A model generated the notes under the pieces. That model was not told where the DNA came from, searched no databases, and saw only the letters and a program-made list of their open reading frames with translations. DNA of 64,000 nt from Flavobacteriaceae bacterium. Its GTDB lineage: Bacteria; Bacteroidota; Bacteroidia; Flavobacteriales; Flavobacteriaceae. Within the stretch, counting starts at the first letter, position 1. Every line of letters begins with the position of its first letter. The translations under genes and the position numbers were made by a program. Location of the stretch: contig NZMG01000026.1 of assembly GCA_002694465.1 (NCBI GenBank), positions 20,742 to 84,741 on the forward strand. Direction: 5' to 3'. Below are positions 1 to 7,560 of the stretch, in pieces.

Positions 1-2
1 GA

Positions 3-659
3 AGATTTAAAGAATGTATTGAGTTAATGAATACAGCACTTGATAAAGATAATAATAACTATTCATGTATGATACTTAGAGCAAAATCTTTTTATAAAAG
101 TAAAAGATATATTGATTCCAAAAACGAGTTTAATGAATTAATTAGTAAAGAGAAATTTATTTCAGAATCTTTTTATTATTTGGGCAATATTGAAATGGCA
201 TTTTCCAACAGACATTTGGCAATTGAAAATTGGTTAAAATCCAAAAGTGAAGGTTATGCTAAAGCTGATGTCAAATTGGATTTATATCATTCTTTCACAA
301 ATAAATTTTTTCTTGAAAAACCTGAAATTAAACGAAAACTTGGCGAAAAAAATGAAAATATATTGATTCCATATGGTAGTTTTATATATATTAATGGACT
401 ATCTAAATTTATGAACGAAACAATTGTTGAAATAAGTTTATTTGAAAACGGAATAGATTTTGAATTTAGAAAAATATTCAAGACAACACATGTTGCAATT
501 GCTTTTTATGAAATTAAGGAAATAAAAAATCTTGATAATGAAAATCTTTTTGAATTGGTCTTGTTTGAAAATAAACCTCTTCTTTTTAAATATAATAAGA
601 GTAAAGATTTAGGAAATAAGTTTGAAACTTTTTGTGCTAAACTGAAGGAGAATTTATAA
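3..659 (+). CDS. TPR-like hypothetical protein, 5' end missing
   Basis: The reading frame is open to the left edge of the window, before the first ATG at 27, so the true start probably lies outside. The N-terminal half visible here reads as tandem helix pairs typical of tetratricopeptide repeats (alternating small and aromatic positions, for example SFYYLGNIEMAFSNRHLAIE). The C-terminal half is predicted beta-rich and carries no motif I recognise. The gene is very AT-rich compared with the housekeeping genes downstream, as accessory genes in this clade often are. No function can be assigned. Confidence 0.6.
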   Translation, partial: RFKECIELMNTALDKDNNNYSCMILRAKSFYKSKRYIDSKNEFNELISKEKFISESFYYLGNIEMAFSNRHLAIENWLKSKSEGYAKADVKLDLYHSFTNKFFLEKPEIKRKLGEKNENILIPYGSFIYINGLSKFMNETIVEISLFENGIDFEFRKIFKTTHVAIAFYEIKEIKNLDNENLFELVLFENKPLLFKYNKSKDLGNKFETFCAKLKENL

Positions 660-796
660 TTAACGATAGGTATCATATTGCATTATCCGCCCAAATAGTA
701 TAAAAATATCAAAGGGACGTAAGTGATTGAAAACAAAGCATTACTTTCTTTATTTTTACAATATAATGTTGCTATTTTGTTGTCAATAAAAATACA
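660..796. other. Intergenic stretch after the partial TPR gene
   Basis: AT-rich with no gene or recognisable element before the tRNA terminator. Nothing supportable was seen. Confidence 0.6.
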
Positions 797-828
797 AAAC
801 CTTCAAAATCAAAAGATTAAGAAGGTTT
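797..828 (-). terminator. Hairpin terminator downstream of tRNA-Leu
   Basis: AAACCTTC at 797-804 pairs with GAAGGTTT at 821-828. Read on the minus strand, the hairpin follows the tRNA 3' end and is followed by a T-rich tract, as expected for an intrinsic terminator. Confidence 0.6.
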
Positions 829-833
829 AAATG

Positions 834-913
834 TACCTTGGGTGGGAATCGAACCCACACTCCGAAGAACACGAGTTTGAGTCGTGCGCGTCTACCAATT
901 CCGCCACCAAGGC
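834..913 (-). tRNA. tRNA-Leu (anticodon CAA)
   Basis: On the minus strand the RNA folds as a class II tRNA. The acceptor is GCCTTGG with CCAAGGT (last pair G-U), the discriminator is A, and the D-arm is of Leu type. The anticodon stem CACGA/TCGTG encloses loop CTCAAAC with anticodon CAA. There is a short extra arm with a TTCG turn, and the T-arm is GTGGG-TTCGATT-CCCAC. CCA is not encoded. A GIY-YIG gene ends only 4 bp upstream on the same strand. Confidence 0.93.
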
Positions 914-917
914 TTAA

Positions 918-1169
918 TTACAGTGTATTTTTAATTTCTCTGAGCTGTTCCTTACCAACTCCAGATTTCCAATATTTTTCCCGCTTTCGAGCTTCAATCC
1001 GATTGGGATGAACTTCTTTATATAAGAGCACAAAAGGCGCATAAGGCTTTGTTGTTCTTTCTAATCCATTATTATGTCTAGAAATCCTTTGTTCAATGTC
1101 TTGAGTCATTCCAACATAAATATAGTTTCGATTTAAACTCAATAACGCATATACCCAAAACATCGCCAT
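918..1169 (-). CDS. Small GIY-YIG nuclease family protein
   Basis: This 83-residue protein is essentially a single GIY-YIG domain. It has WVYALLS (the GIY equivalent), YIYVGMT (the YIG equivalent), the catalytic-type Arg in DIEQRISRHN, and the C-terminal ARKREKYWKSG signature typical of the short UPF0213-like family. An alternative start at the third codon (MFWVY) is possible. It lies on the same strand as, and 4 bp upstream of, tRNA-Leu. The gene and its leader are bracketed by exact copies of ACCAAGGCTT (906-915 and 1245-1254), so it looks inserted between the tRNA and its promoter. The nuclease function is family-based; its target is unknown. Confidence 0.88.
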   Translation of the reverse strand: MAMFWVYALLSLNRNYIYVGMTQDIEQRISRHNNGLERTTKPYAPFVLLYKEVHPNRIEARKREKYWKSGVGKEQLREIKNTL

Positions 1170-1224
1170 AAATTTTGCTTAACTGAACATCAAAATTAAT
1201 AAAAAAGAACGTATCTGTACCGCC

Positions 1225-1244
1225 CCTGCCTGCCGGCAGGCAGG
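1225..1244. repeat. Perfect 20-bp GC-rich palindrome
   Basis: CCTGCCTGCCGGCAGGCAGG is a perfect palindrome that abuts the distal ACCAAGGCTT copy. It is far richer in GC than its surroundings and would form a cruciform or a very stable RNA hairpin in the leader of the GIY-YIG transcript. Confidence 0.9.
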
Positions 1245-1264
1245 ACCAAGGCTTCACGGGTGGG

Positions 1265-1272
1265 CAAAAATA
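1265..1272 (-). promoter_or_regulatory. Minus-strand -7 box (TATTTTTG) for GIY-YIG/tRNA-Leu
   Basis: The plus-strand CAAAAATA reads TATTTTTG on the minus strand, which matches the Bacteroidota -7 consensus TAnnTTTG. It lies about 11 bp before the outer copy of the tRNA start sequence, so it may have been the original tRNA-Leu promoter. Confidence 0.5.
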
Positions 1273-1337
1273 AACAATTAATTATAAATTGTTAGTAAAT
1301 CCTTCTTGCATTTTTACGAAAAAATACCTCATAAGGT

Positions 1338-1345
1338 TACTTTTG
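1338..1345 (+). promoter_or_regulatory. -7 promoter box upstream of prs
   Basis: TACTTTTG matches TAnnTTTG, 22 bp before the prs start codon. No convincing TTTG -33 element was seen at normal spacing. Confidence 0.55.
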
Positions 1346-1367
1346 TATTCAAATAAATACCACCAAT

Positions 1368-2309
1368 ATGTCTGCACCTATTCCAGAACCTAAAATTTTT
1401 GCTTGCAAACAAAGTCAGGACCTTGCTAAAGATATCGCTAAAGCCTTTGGCAGTGACTTAGGTAATGTTATCACTTCAACCTATAGCGATGGTGAGTTTC
1501 AGCCCTCTTTTGAAGAATCGGTTCGTGGAAGTCGTGTATTTATTATTGGATCTACATTTCCAAATAGTGACCACTTGATGGAAATGTTGTTAATGTTGGA
1601 TGCTGCCAAAAGAGCTTCTGCTCGTCATATTACCGCAGTATTACCCTACTTTGGTTGGGCGCGTCAAGACCGTAAAGACAAACCTCGTGTGCCCATTGCA
1701 GCTAAATTAGTCGCAAAAATGTTGGAAACCGCTGGTGCCACTCGAATCATTACCATGGATTTACACGCAGACCAAATTCAAGGGTTTTTTGAAAAACCAG
1801 TGGATCACCTTTTTGCCTCAACTATCTTTTTGCCCTATTTAAAAAGTCTTAATCTTGAAAACTTAACCATTGCATCTCCAGACATGGGAGGTTCTAAGAG
1901 AGCGTATGCTTATTCAAAAGCATTGGAAAGCGATGTGGTAATTTGTTATAAGCAACGAGAAAAAGCAAACATTATCTCCCACATGGAATTGATTGGAGAT
2001 GTTACCGGTAAAAATGTAGTACTCGTTGATGATATGGTAGATACAGCCGGAACCTTAACAAAAGCTGCCGACTTAATGATGGAACGAGGTGCTTTAAGTG
2101 TTCGAGCCATTTGTACACATCCTATTCTTTCTGGGAATGCTTATGAAAAACTACAAAAATCGAAGCTTGAAGAGCTCATTGTAACAGACTCCATTCCACT
2201 TCGCCAAAAAAGTGATAAAATAAGAGTATTGACTTGTGCCAATTTATTTGCCGATGTGATGCTTCGGGTAAATGAAAATAAATCCATTAGCTCCAAATTT
2301 TTGATGTAA
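1368..2309 (+). CDS. prs: Ribose-phosphate pyrophosphokinase (PRPP synthetase)
   Basis: Converts ribose 5-phosphate and ATP into PRPP for purine, pyrimidine, NAD, His and Trp synthesis in the cytoplasm. At 313 residues it has the standard length. Visible signatures are SDGEFQPSFEES near the N-terminus, the metal/ATP-binding segment TMDLHADQIQGFF, and the PRPP-binding loop VVLVDDMVDTAGTL near residue 215. The start follows a good -7 box. It is followed by rplY with its own promoter, an order common in flavobacteria. Confidence 0.97.
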   Translation: MSAPIPEPKIFACKQSQDLAKDIAKAFGSDLGNVITSTYSDGEFQPSFEESVRGSRVFIIGSTFPNSDHLMEMLLMLDAAKRASARHITAVLPYFGWARQDRKDKPRVPIAAKLVAKMLETAGATRIITMDLHADQIQGFFEKPVDHLFASTIFLPYLKSLNLENLTIASPDMGGSKRAYAYSKALESDVVICYKQREKANIISHMELIGDVTGKNVVLVDDMVDTAGTLTKAADLMMERGALSVRAICTHPILSGNAYEKLQKSKLEELIVTDSIPLRQKSDKIRVLTCANLFADVMLRVNENKSISSKFLM

Positions 2310-2452
2310 TTCTATTTGAAACTACACTAATGACAATTGCTCAATGCACGGTTTCAACACAGATAAAAATACATTCATAAGCTTTCGATGATTCAACCCT
2401 CGCTTTGCGAGTAAAAAACTTTCTTTTCAGTAGCTTTTTTCAGAAAAAAAAC

Positions 2453-2460
2453 TACCTTTG
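2453..2460 (+). promoter_or_regulatory. -7 promoter box upstream of rplY
   Basis: TACCTTTG matches the TAnnTTTG consensus exactly and lies about 50 bp before the rplY ATG, leaving a normal leader. Confidence 0.6.
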
Positions 2461-2510
2461 CACCCGCTTTAGCAGTGGCTAAGCATTATTTAATCATTTA
2501 AAAAACAAAA

Positions 2511-3164
2511 ATGAAATCAATTACAATTAACGGACTCAAAAGAGAAAGCGTGGGCAAGGTAGCTACCAAAGCCTTACGTAATGCTGGAAAGGTTCCCTGC
2601 GTTGTTTACGGAGGAGATACACCTATACACTTTTCGGCAGACGAAATTGCATTTAAAGACTTGGTGTACACTCCAGATGTACATACAGTTGTAATTGCAC
2701 TAGAAGACGGAACTAAGGTAGAATGTATCCTTCAGGATATTCAATTTCACCCAGTAAACGACAAAATTATTCACATAGACTTCTATCAAATCTTTGATGA
2801 CAAAGAAGTAACCATGGAAATTCCCGTACGTATCGTTGGAAACTCAAAAGGTGTTAGAAATGGTGGGGTTTTACGTATTGTAAACCGTAAACTTCGTGTA
2901 AAAGCATTACCTAAAAATCTTCCAGATTTTATTGAAGCAGACATTACTGAAATGCGTATTGGTAACAAAATGTACATTACTGAAATCGAGCAAGATAAGT
3001 TTAAAATCATGCACGGCGAAAACACAGTAATCTGTCAAGTGAGAACTTCAAGAACGGTTATTGCTGACGAAGAAGAGGAAGAAGGAGAAGAGGGAGAAGA
3101 TGGTGCAGAAGGAGAAGAAGCTACTTCAGAAGCTGCTCCAGCAGAAGCTCCAGCCGAAGAATAA
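2511..3164 (+). CDS. rplY: 50S ribosomal protein L25/general stress protein Ctc
   Basis: Binds 5S rRNA in the central protuberance of the large subunit. This is the long CTC/TL5-type protein (217 residues) with an N-terminal L25 beta-barrel ([22 protein letters not shown]; the [19 protein letters not shown] segment) followed by the TL5 C-terminal domain. The last 30 or so residues form a low-complexity tail of Glu, Gly and Ala, usual in Bacteroidota members. A clear hairpin terminator follows, separating it from pth. Confidence 0.95.
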   Translation: MKSITINGLKRESVGKVATKALRNAGKVPCVVYGGDTPIHFSADEIAFKDLVYTPDVHTVVIALEDGTKVECILQDIQFHPVNDKIIHIDFYQIFDDKEVTMEIPVRIVGNSKGVRNGGVLRIVNRKLRVKALPKNLPDFIEADITEMRIGNKMYITEIEQDKFKIMHGENTVICQVRTSRTVIADEEEEEGEEGEDGAEGEEATSEAAPAEAPAEE

Positions 3165-3187
3165 ATCTTCTATTTATAAGAATACAC

Positions 3188-3219
3188 AAAAGCATCCTAT
3201 TAAATGGGATGCTTTTTTT
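3188..3219 (+). terminator. Intrinsic terminator after rplY
   Basis: AAGCATCC and GGATGCTT form a stem with a short AT loop, directly followed by a run of seven T. Confidence 0.85.
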
Positions 3220-3243
3220 ATTTTTACTGAAACGAATTGAAAA

Positions 3244-3876
3244 ATGATTGAGTTTTTCAGAAAACTACTTGGTTTAAAAAAAGACGCCCATTATACTGAA
3301 GGTGATTCCATGAAAAAATTCTTGATAGCCGGATTGGGAAATATTGGCCCCAAATATGAAAATACACGTCATAACATTGGCTTTAAAATTGTAGATTTTT
3401 TAGCCCGAGAAAATGATCTTACTTGGGAAACAGCTAAGCTAGGAGAGGTTACAGTTCACAAAAAGAAAGGAAGAAGCTTTTTGCTACTTAAGCCAAGCAC
3501 GTATATGAATCTTAGCGGAAAGGCCGTAAAATACTGGTTAGACAAAGAAAATATTCCTTTGGAAAATTTGTTGGTAGTTACCGATGACCTTAATTTACAA
3601 TTCGGAACGCTTCGTGTAAAAACTAAAGGAAGTGACGGCGGACACAATGGATTAAAAGATATTCAAGATGTGTTACAAACTACTCAGTACAACCGATTTA
3701 GATTTGGAATTAGCGATGCGTTTTCAAAAGGGAGACAAGTAGATTATGTTTTGGGAGAATGGGATGATGAGGAAACAAAAAAACTTCCCGAAAGGCTTGA
3801 AATGGCAAGTCAAATTATTGAATCCTTTGGCCTTGCAGGAATAAAAGAAACCATGAATACCTTTAACGGAAAATAA
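3244..3876 (+). CDS. pth: Peptidyl-tRNA hydrolase
   Basis: Releases tRNA from peptidyl-tRNA that drops off ribosomes. The core begins at Met23 ([12 protein letters not shown]). Catalytic His43 lies in NTRHNIGF, Asn89 in STYMNLSG, and the Asp114/Asp115 pair in VTDDLNL. The GGHNGLKD motif follows. The ATG at 3244 adds a 22-residue basic amphipathic extension; N-terminal extensions of this type occur in flavobacterial Pth, so I keep it, but the ATG at 3310 is a valid alternative. ribF follows one base after the stop codon. Confidence 0.95.
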   Translation: MIEFFRKLLGLKKDAHYTEGDSMKKFLIAGLGNIGPKYENTRHNIGFKIVDFLARENDLTWETAKLGEVTVHKKKGRSFLLLKPSTYMNLSGKAVKYWLDKENIPLENLLVVTDDLNLQFGTLRVKTKGSDGGHNGLKDIQDVLQTTQYNRFRFGISDAFSKGRQVDYVLGEWDDEETKKLPERLEMASQIIESFGLAGIKETMNTFNGK

Positions 3877-3877
3877 A

Positions 3878-4810
3878 TTGAAAGAACACAGTCCATCTTC
3901 TGCTTTTAAAAATGAAAAAGGCACCGTTGTCACTATTGGCACCTTTGATGGCGTCCACATTGGGCATCAAGCCATAATTAAGCGTGTGGCGGAAGCAGCT
4001 CGAAAAAATGATTTAGAGTCGGTTTTGCTTACTTTTTTTCCGCATCCAAGAATGGTGCTTCAAAAGGAAATCGACATAAAATTGCTTAATACACTTTCAG
4101 AAAAAAAAGAACATTTAGCACAATTAGGTTTGGACCATTTGGTCATTCATCCCTTTACACAGGAATTTTCTCGCCTCACAGCAGTTGAATATGTTCGTGA
4201 TATTTTGGTGAATCAATTAAAGGTTAAAAAAGTGATTATTGGCTACGACCATCGTTTCGGGAGAAATCGTACCGCCACTATCGAAGATCTACGAGAATTT
4301 GGAAAAACCTATTCCTTTGCCGTCGAAGAAATTTCGGCGCAAGAACTTGACGAAGTTGCCATAAGTTCTACCAAAATTAGAAAAGCACTCGAGATGGGTG
4401 ACATTGAAACTGCAAACAGCTTTTTGGGATATCGTTATACACTAAAGGGACATGTGGAAAGTGGCAAGCAAATTGGGAAAACTATGGGCTATCCCACTGC
4501 CAACCTTAAAGTGGAGGAATCTTATAAATTAATTCCAAAAAATGGAGTGTATCTAACACACGCTAAAATTGATGGAAAACCCTATTATGGACTTACCAGT
4601 ATTGGCACCAACCCCACAGTAGGAGGAAAAAACACTACTATTGAGACCTTTTTTCTTGATTTTGATGCAGATTTGTACGGAAGTCAATTGACTTTGGAAT
4701 TCATTACTCACATTAGAGATGAAGATACCTTTGAGTCCTTAACCCAACTTAAAGAAGCCATCCAAAAAGACGAAACTTTTGCTAGAATTTTTCTGAAGGA
4801 ACATGAATGA
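3878..4810 (+). CDS. ribF: Bifunctional riboflavin kinase/FAD synthetase
   Basis: Phosphorylates riboflavin to FMN and adenylylates FMN to FAD. The N-terminal nucleotidyltransferase has GTFDGVHIGH (residues 21-30). The C-terminal kinase domain has GKTMGYPTANL, SIGTNPTVGG and ETFFLDFDADLYG. The length (310) is normal. The start is TTG at 3878; no in-frame ATG occurs before the GTFDG motif. It is transcribed with pth (1-bp gap) and overlaps the next gene by 8 bp. Confidence 0.96.
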   Translation: MKEHSPSSAFKNEKGTVVTIGTFDGVHIGHQAIIKRVAEAARKNDLESVLLTFFPHPRMVLQKEIDIKLLNTLSEKKEHLAQLGLDHLVIHPFTQEFSRLTAVEYVRDILVNQLKVKKVIIGYDHRFGRNRTATIEDLREFGKTYSFAVEEISAQELDEVAISSTKIRKALEMGDIETANSFLGYRYTLKGHVESGKQIGKTMGYPTANLKVEESYKLIPKNGVYLTHAKIDGKPYYGLTSIGTNPTVGGKNTTIETFFLDFDADLYGSQLTLEFITHIRDEDTFESLTQLKEAIQKDETFARIFLKEHE

Positions 4811-6128
4811 TTTTTTATTCAAAAGAATTGATAATACGGGACTATCGCTTTGGCGGATTGTCTTTGGCTTATTAATTTCTATTGAAGCCTTTGGCGCTAT
4901 TGCCACGGGTTGGGTAAAACAAACACTGGTCGAGCCTCAATTTACTTTCAACTTTATTGGTTTCGATTTTTTACAACCTCTTCCTGGAAACGGAATGTAT
5001 TTCTATTTCGTTCTCATGGGATGTTTTGGAATTATGGTAATGTTGGGTTACAAATACCGTTGGAGCATGGCAGCTTATGCACTTATGTGGACTTGCGTGT
5101 ATTTAATGCAAAAAAGCTCGTATAATAATCACTATTATTTAATGATGTTGTTGTGCTGGATGATGGTCTTTTTTCCAGCCAACCGATACTTATCATTAGA
5201 TGCCAAATGGATTCCCAACTTTAAAAAATACAGTATGCCGCGTTGGGTTTCGATGGTTTTTATTGCGCAAATTTGGATTGTTTTTACCTACGCATCTATT
5301 GCAAAAATGTATCCCCAATGGTTAGACGCCTCTGTACCTGCATTATTTATGAAAGGCAAAAAAAGCTATTGGTTAATAGGCGAATTGCTTCAGCAAGGAT
5401 GGGTACATTATGGTATTGCTTATGTAGGGATTTTGTTCGATTTAATTATTATCCCACTGTTTCTTTGGAAACGAACAAGAGTATTGGCTTTTTGCCTTTC
5501 GTTGTTTTTTCATTTGTTTAATTCCTTTGTATTTCAAGTGGGAATTTTTCCGTATATGAGTATTGCTTTTGCACTCTTCTTTTTTACACCAGAAACACTT
5601 ATTAAACGCTTTAGATTAAAACGTCCTGTTTTTAAAAGTGACGAGGTCATAATTCCGAAATATAAAACCCTTGGAATAACCATTTTCAGTATTTATTTTT
5701 TGTTTCAAATTGGGCTACCATTGCGTCATTGGTTCATTAAAGATGATGTCCTTTGGACTGAAGAAGGCCACCGATTAAGTTGGCGAATGATGCTAAGAAG
5801 TCGAAGCGGACAGCTTATTTATTGGGTAGAAAACAAAGAAACCGGGGAACGAAATAACTACCCCTACCTCCCCTTATTAAGCAGCGACCAAATTAAAAGT
5901 GTAAAGACGAAACCCGATTTTATTTGGCAAATGGCGCAGCGAATTAAAAATATGGAAGCCGAAAAAGGGAACGATGTAGCCGTGTATGTAACATGTAAAG
6001 TAAAAATTAATCAAGGGACCTACCATACCTTTATTGACCCAGAAGTAGATATATCCTCTCAAAAATGGAATCATTTTAAACATCACGATTGGATTTTACC
6101 TTCTCCTGAGGATTATGCTAAAAAATAA
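4803..6128 (+). CDS. HTTM domain (vitamin K-dependent carboxylase-like) membrane protein
   Basis: A 441-residue multi-pass inner membrane protein. The first 300 residues contain about seven or eight hydrophobic helices resembling the HTTM domain shared with vitamin K-dependent gamma-glutamyl carboxylase (for example WRIVFGLLISIEAFGAIATGW, FIAQIWIVFTYASIAKMYPQW). The last 100 residues are soluble and contain no further membrane helix. The gene sits between ribF (8-bp overlap) and serS, as in many flavobacteria. The substrate is unknown, and carboxylase activity should not be assumed from fold similarity. Confidence 0.8.
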   Translation: MNDFLFKRIDNTGLSLWRIVFGLLISIEAFGAIATGWVKQTLVEPQFTFNFIGFDFLQPLPGNGMYFYFVLMGCFGIMVMLGYKYRWSMAAYALMWTCVYLMQKSSYNNHYYLMMLLCWMMVFFPANRYLSLDAKWIPNFKKYSMPRWVSMVFIAQIWIVFTYASIAKMYPQWLDASVPALFMKGKKSYWLIGELLQQGWVHYGIAYVGILFDLIIIPLFLWKRTRVLAFCLSLFFHLFNSFVFQVGIFPYMSIAFALFFFTPETLIKRFRLKRPVFKSDEVIIPKYKTLGITIFSIYFLFQIGLPLRHWFIKDDVLWTEEGHRLSWRMMLRSRSGQLIYWVENKETGERNNYPYLPLLSSDQIKSVKTKPDFIWQMAQRIKNMEAEKGNDVAVYVTCKVKINQGTYHTFIDPEVDISSQKWNHFKHHDWILPSPEDYAKK

Positions 6129-6172
6129 TAGAGAATAGCAAAAATACCATTCTTTAAAGCCTCATTTTTCCC

Positions 6173-6180
6173 TAACTTTG
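6173..6180 (+). promoter_or_regulatory. -7 promoter box upstream of serS
   Basis: TAACTTTG matches TAnnTTTG 22 bp before the serS ATG. Confidence 0.6.
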
Positions 6181-6202
6181 CCCTCTTAAATTTCTTAGGA
6201 AT

Positions 6203-7474
6203 ATGTTACAAGTAAACAACATTCGTGAAAACAAAGATGCATACGTAAAAGCCCTTTCTAAAAGAGGGGTTGATGCAAACACCATTCTTGAAGAGGTATT
6301 GCAAGTAGACGAAACGCGTCGTAATACACAAGCACAGTTAGATGAGGTGCTTTCACAATCTAATACACTTTCTAAAGAAATTGGAATGTTGTTTCAAAAA
6401 GGAGAAGCACAAAAAGCTAACGAATTAAAAGAGCAGACCACCCAATTAAAAGAACAGTCTAAAACATTACAAGATCAACTAAATGAAGCTTCCGAAAAAC
6501 TTCAACAATTGTTATTTACCATTCCAAATATTCCCAATGAATTAGTGCCTGCAGGCCAAGATGAAAACGATAACGAAGAGGTTTTTAAAGAAGGTGATAT
6601 TCCAACCTTAGATAGTGAGGCTCTTCCGCATTGGGAATTAGCAAAAAAATACGATTTAATCGATTTTGAATTAGGTGTAAAAATCACTGGTGCTGGATTC
6701 CCAGTTTATAAAGGAAAAGGGGCTCGCTTACAACGTGCTTTAATTACCTATTTTCTCGATAAAAATACAGCAGCTGGTTATACCGAATATCAAGTGCCTC
6801 ATTTGGTAAATGAAGCGTCAGGTTTTGGAACGGGACAATTACCCGACAAAGAAGGACAAATGTATCATGTGGGAATTGACGATTTATATTTAATTCCAAC
6901 AGCCGAAGTCCCTGTTACGAATTTATTCCGTGATGAGTTATTGGCTCACAATCAGTTGCCCATTACATGCACAGGCTACACCCCGTGTTTTAGACGTGAA
7001 GCCGGAAGTTATGGAGCACACGTACGAGGGTTAAACCGTTTGCACCAATTTGATAAAGTAGAAATTGTTCGTATTGAGCATCCCGACAATAGTTATGCTG
7101 CCCTTGACGGGATGGTAGAGCATGTAAAAGATATCCTTCGTGATTTAAAACTACCATATCGAATTCTTCGTTTGTGTGGTGGCGATTTAGGGTTTACCTC
7201 AGCGCTCACCTACGATTTTGAAGTATTTTCAACGGCACAAGATAGATGGCTAGAGATATCTTCCGTATCTAATTTTGAAACCTTTCAAGCCAACCGATTA
7301 AAACTTCGTTTTAAGGATGTGGATGGTAAAAACAAACTAGCACACACCCTTAACGGAAGTGCTTTAGCCTTACCCCGTGTCTTAGCAGGTATTTTAGAAA
7401 ATTATCAAACGCCCAATGGAATTAAAATTCCAGAAGTGTTGATTCCTTATTGTGGGTTTGATATGATTGATTAA
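6203..7474 (+). CDS. serS: Seryl-tRNA synthetase
   Basis: Charges tRNA-Ser. It has 423 residues, the standard bacterial length. The N-terminal helical arm (residues about 25-100, coiled coil rich in Gln, Glu and Lys) contacts the tRNA long extra arm. The class II catalytic core has motif 2 (FRREAGSYGAHVRGLNRLHQ) and motif 3 (LNGSALALPRVLAGILE). It starts after its own -7 box. Confidence 0.97.
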   Translation: MLQVNNIRENKDAYVKALSKRGVDANTILEEVLQVDETRRNTQAQLDEVLSQSNTLSKEIGMLFQKGEAQKANELKEQTTQLKEQSKTLQDQLNEASEKLQQLLFTIPNIPNELVPAGQDENDNEEVFKEGDIPTLDSEALPHWELAKKYDLIDFELGVKITGAGFPVYKGKGARLQRALITYFLDKNTAAGYTEYQVPHLVNEASGFGTGQLPDKEGQMYHVGIDDLYLIPTAEVPVTNLFRDELLAHNQLPITCTGYTPCFRREAGSYGAHVRGLNRLHQFDKVEIVRIEHPDNSYAALDGMVEHVKDILRDLKLPYRILRLCGGDLGFTSALTYDFEVFSTAQDRWLEISSVSNFETFQANRLKLRFKDVDGKNKLAHTLNGSALALPRVLAGILENYQTPNGIKIPEVLIPYCGFDMID

Positions 7475-7493
7475 ACTTCAAAAAAGAAGTTTT
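7473..7493 (+). terminator. Weak hairpin at the end of serS
   Basis: AAACTTC pairs with GAAGTTT across an A6 loop, followed by T residues. It overlaps the serS stop codon; a possible weak terminator. Confidence 0.4.
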
Positions 7494-7560
7494 GGCATTT
7501 TAACAATCAAGGCACAAACTTTGCTGTTTTAGTAAGTAAGCAAATCGTTATCTTTACGCC

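Larger units (their letters stand above)
906..1254. repeat. Exact 10-bp direct repeats bounding the GIY-YIG gene
   Basis: ACCAAGGCTT occurs at 906-915, covering the tRNA-Leu 5' end, and again at 1245-1254. The 329 bp between them hold the GIY-YIG gene, its leader and a terminal palindrome. The layout resembles a target-site duplication, but that is an inference. Confidence 0.6.
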
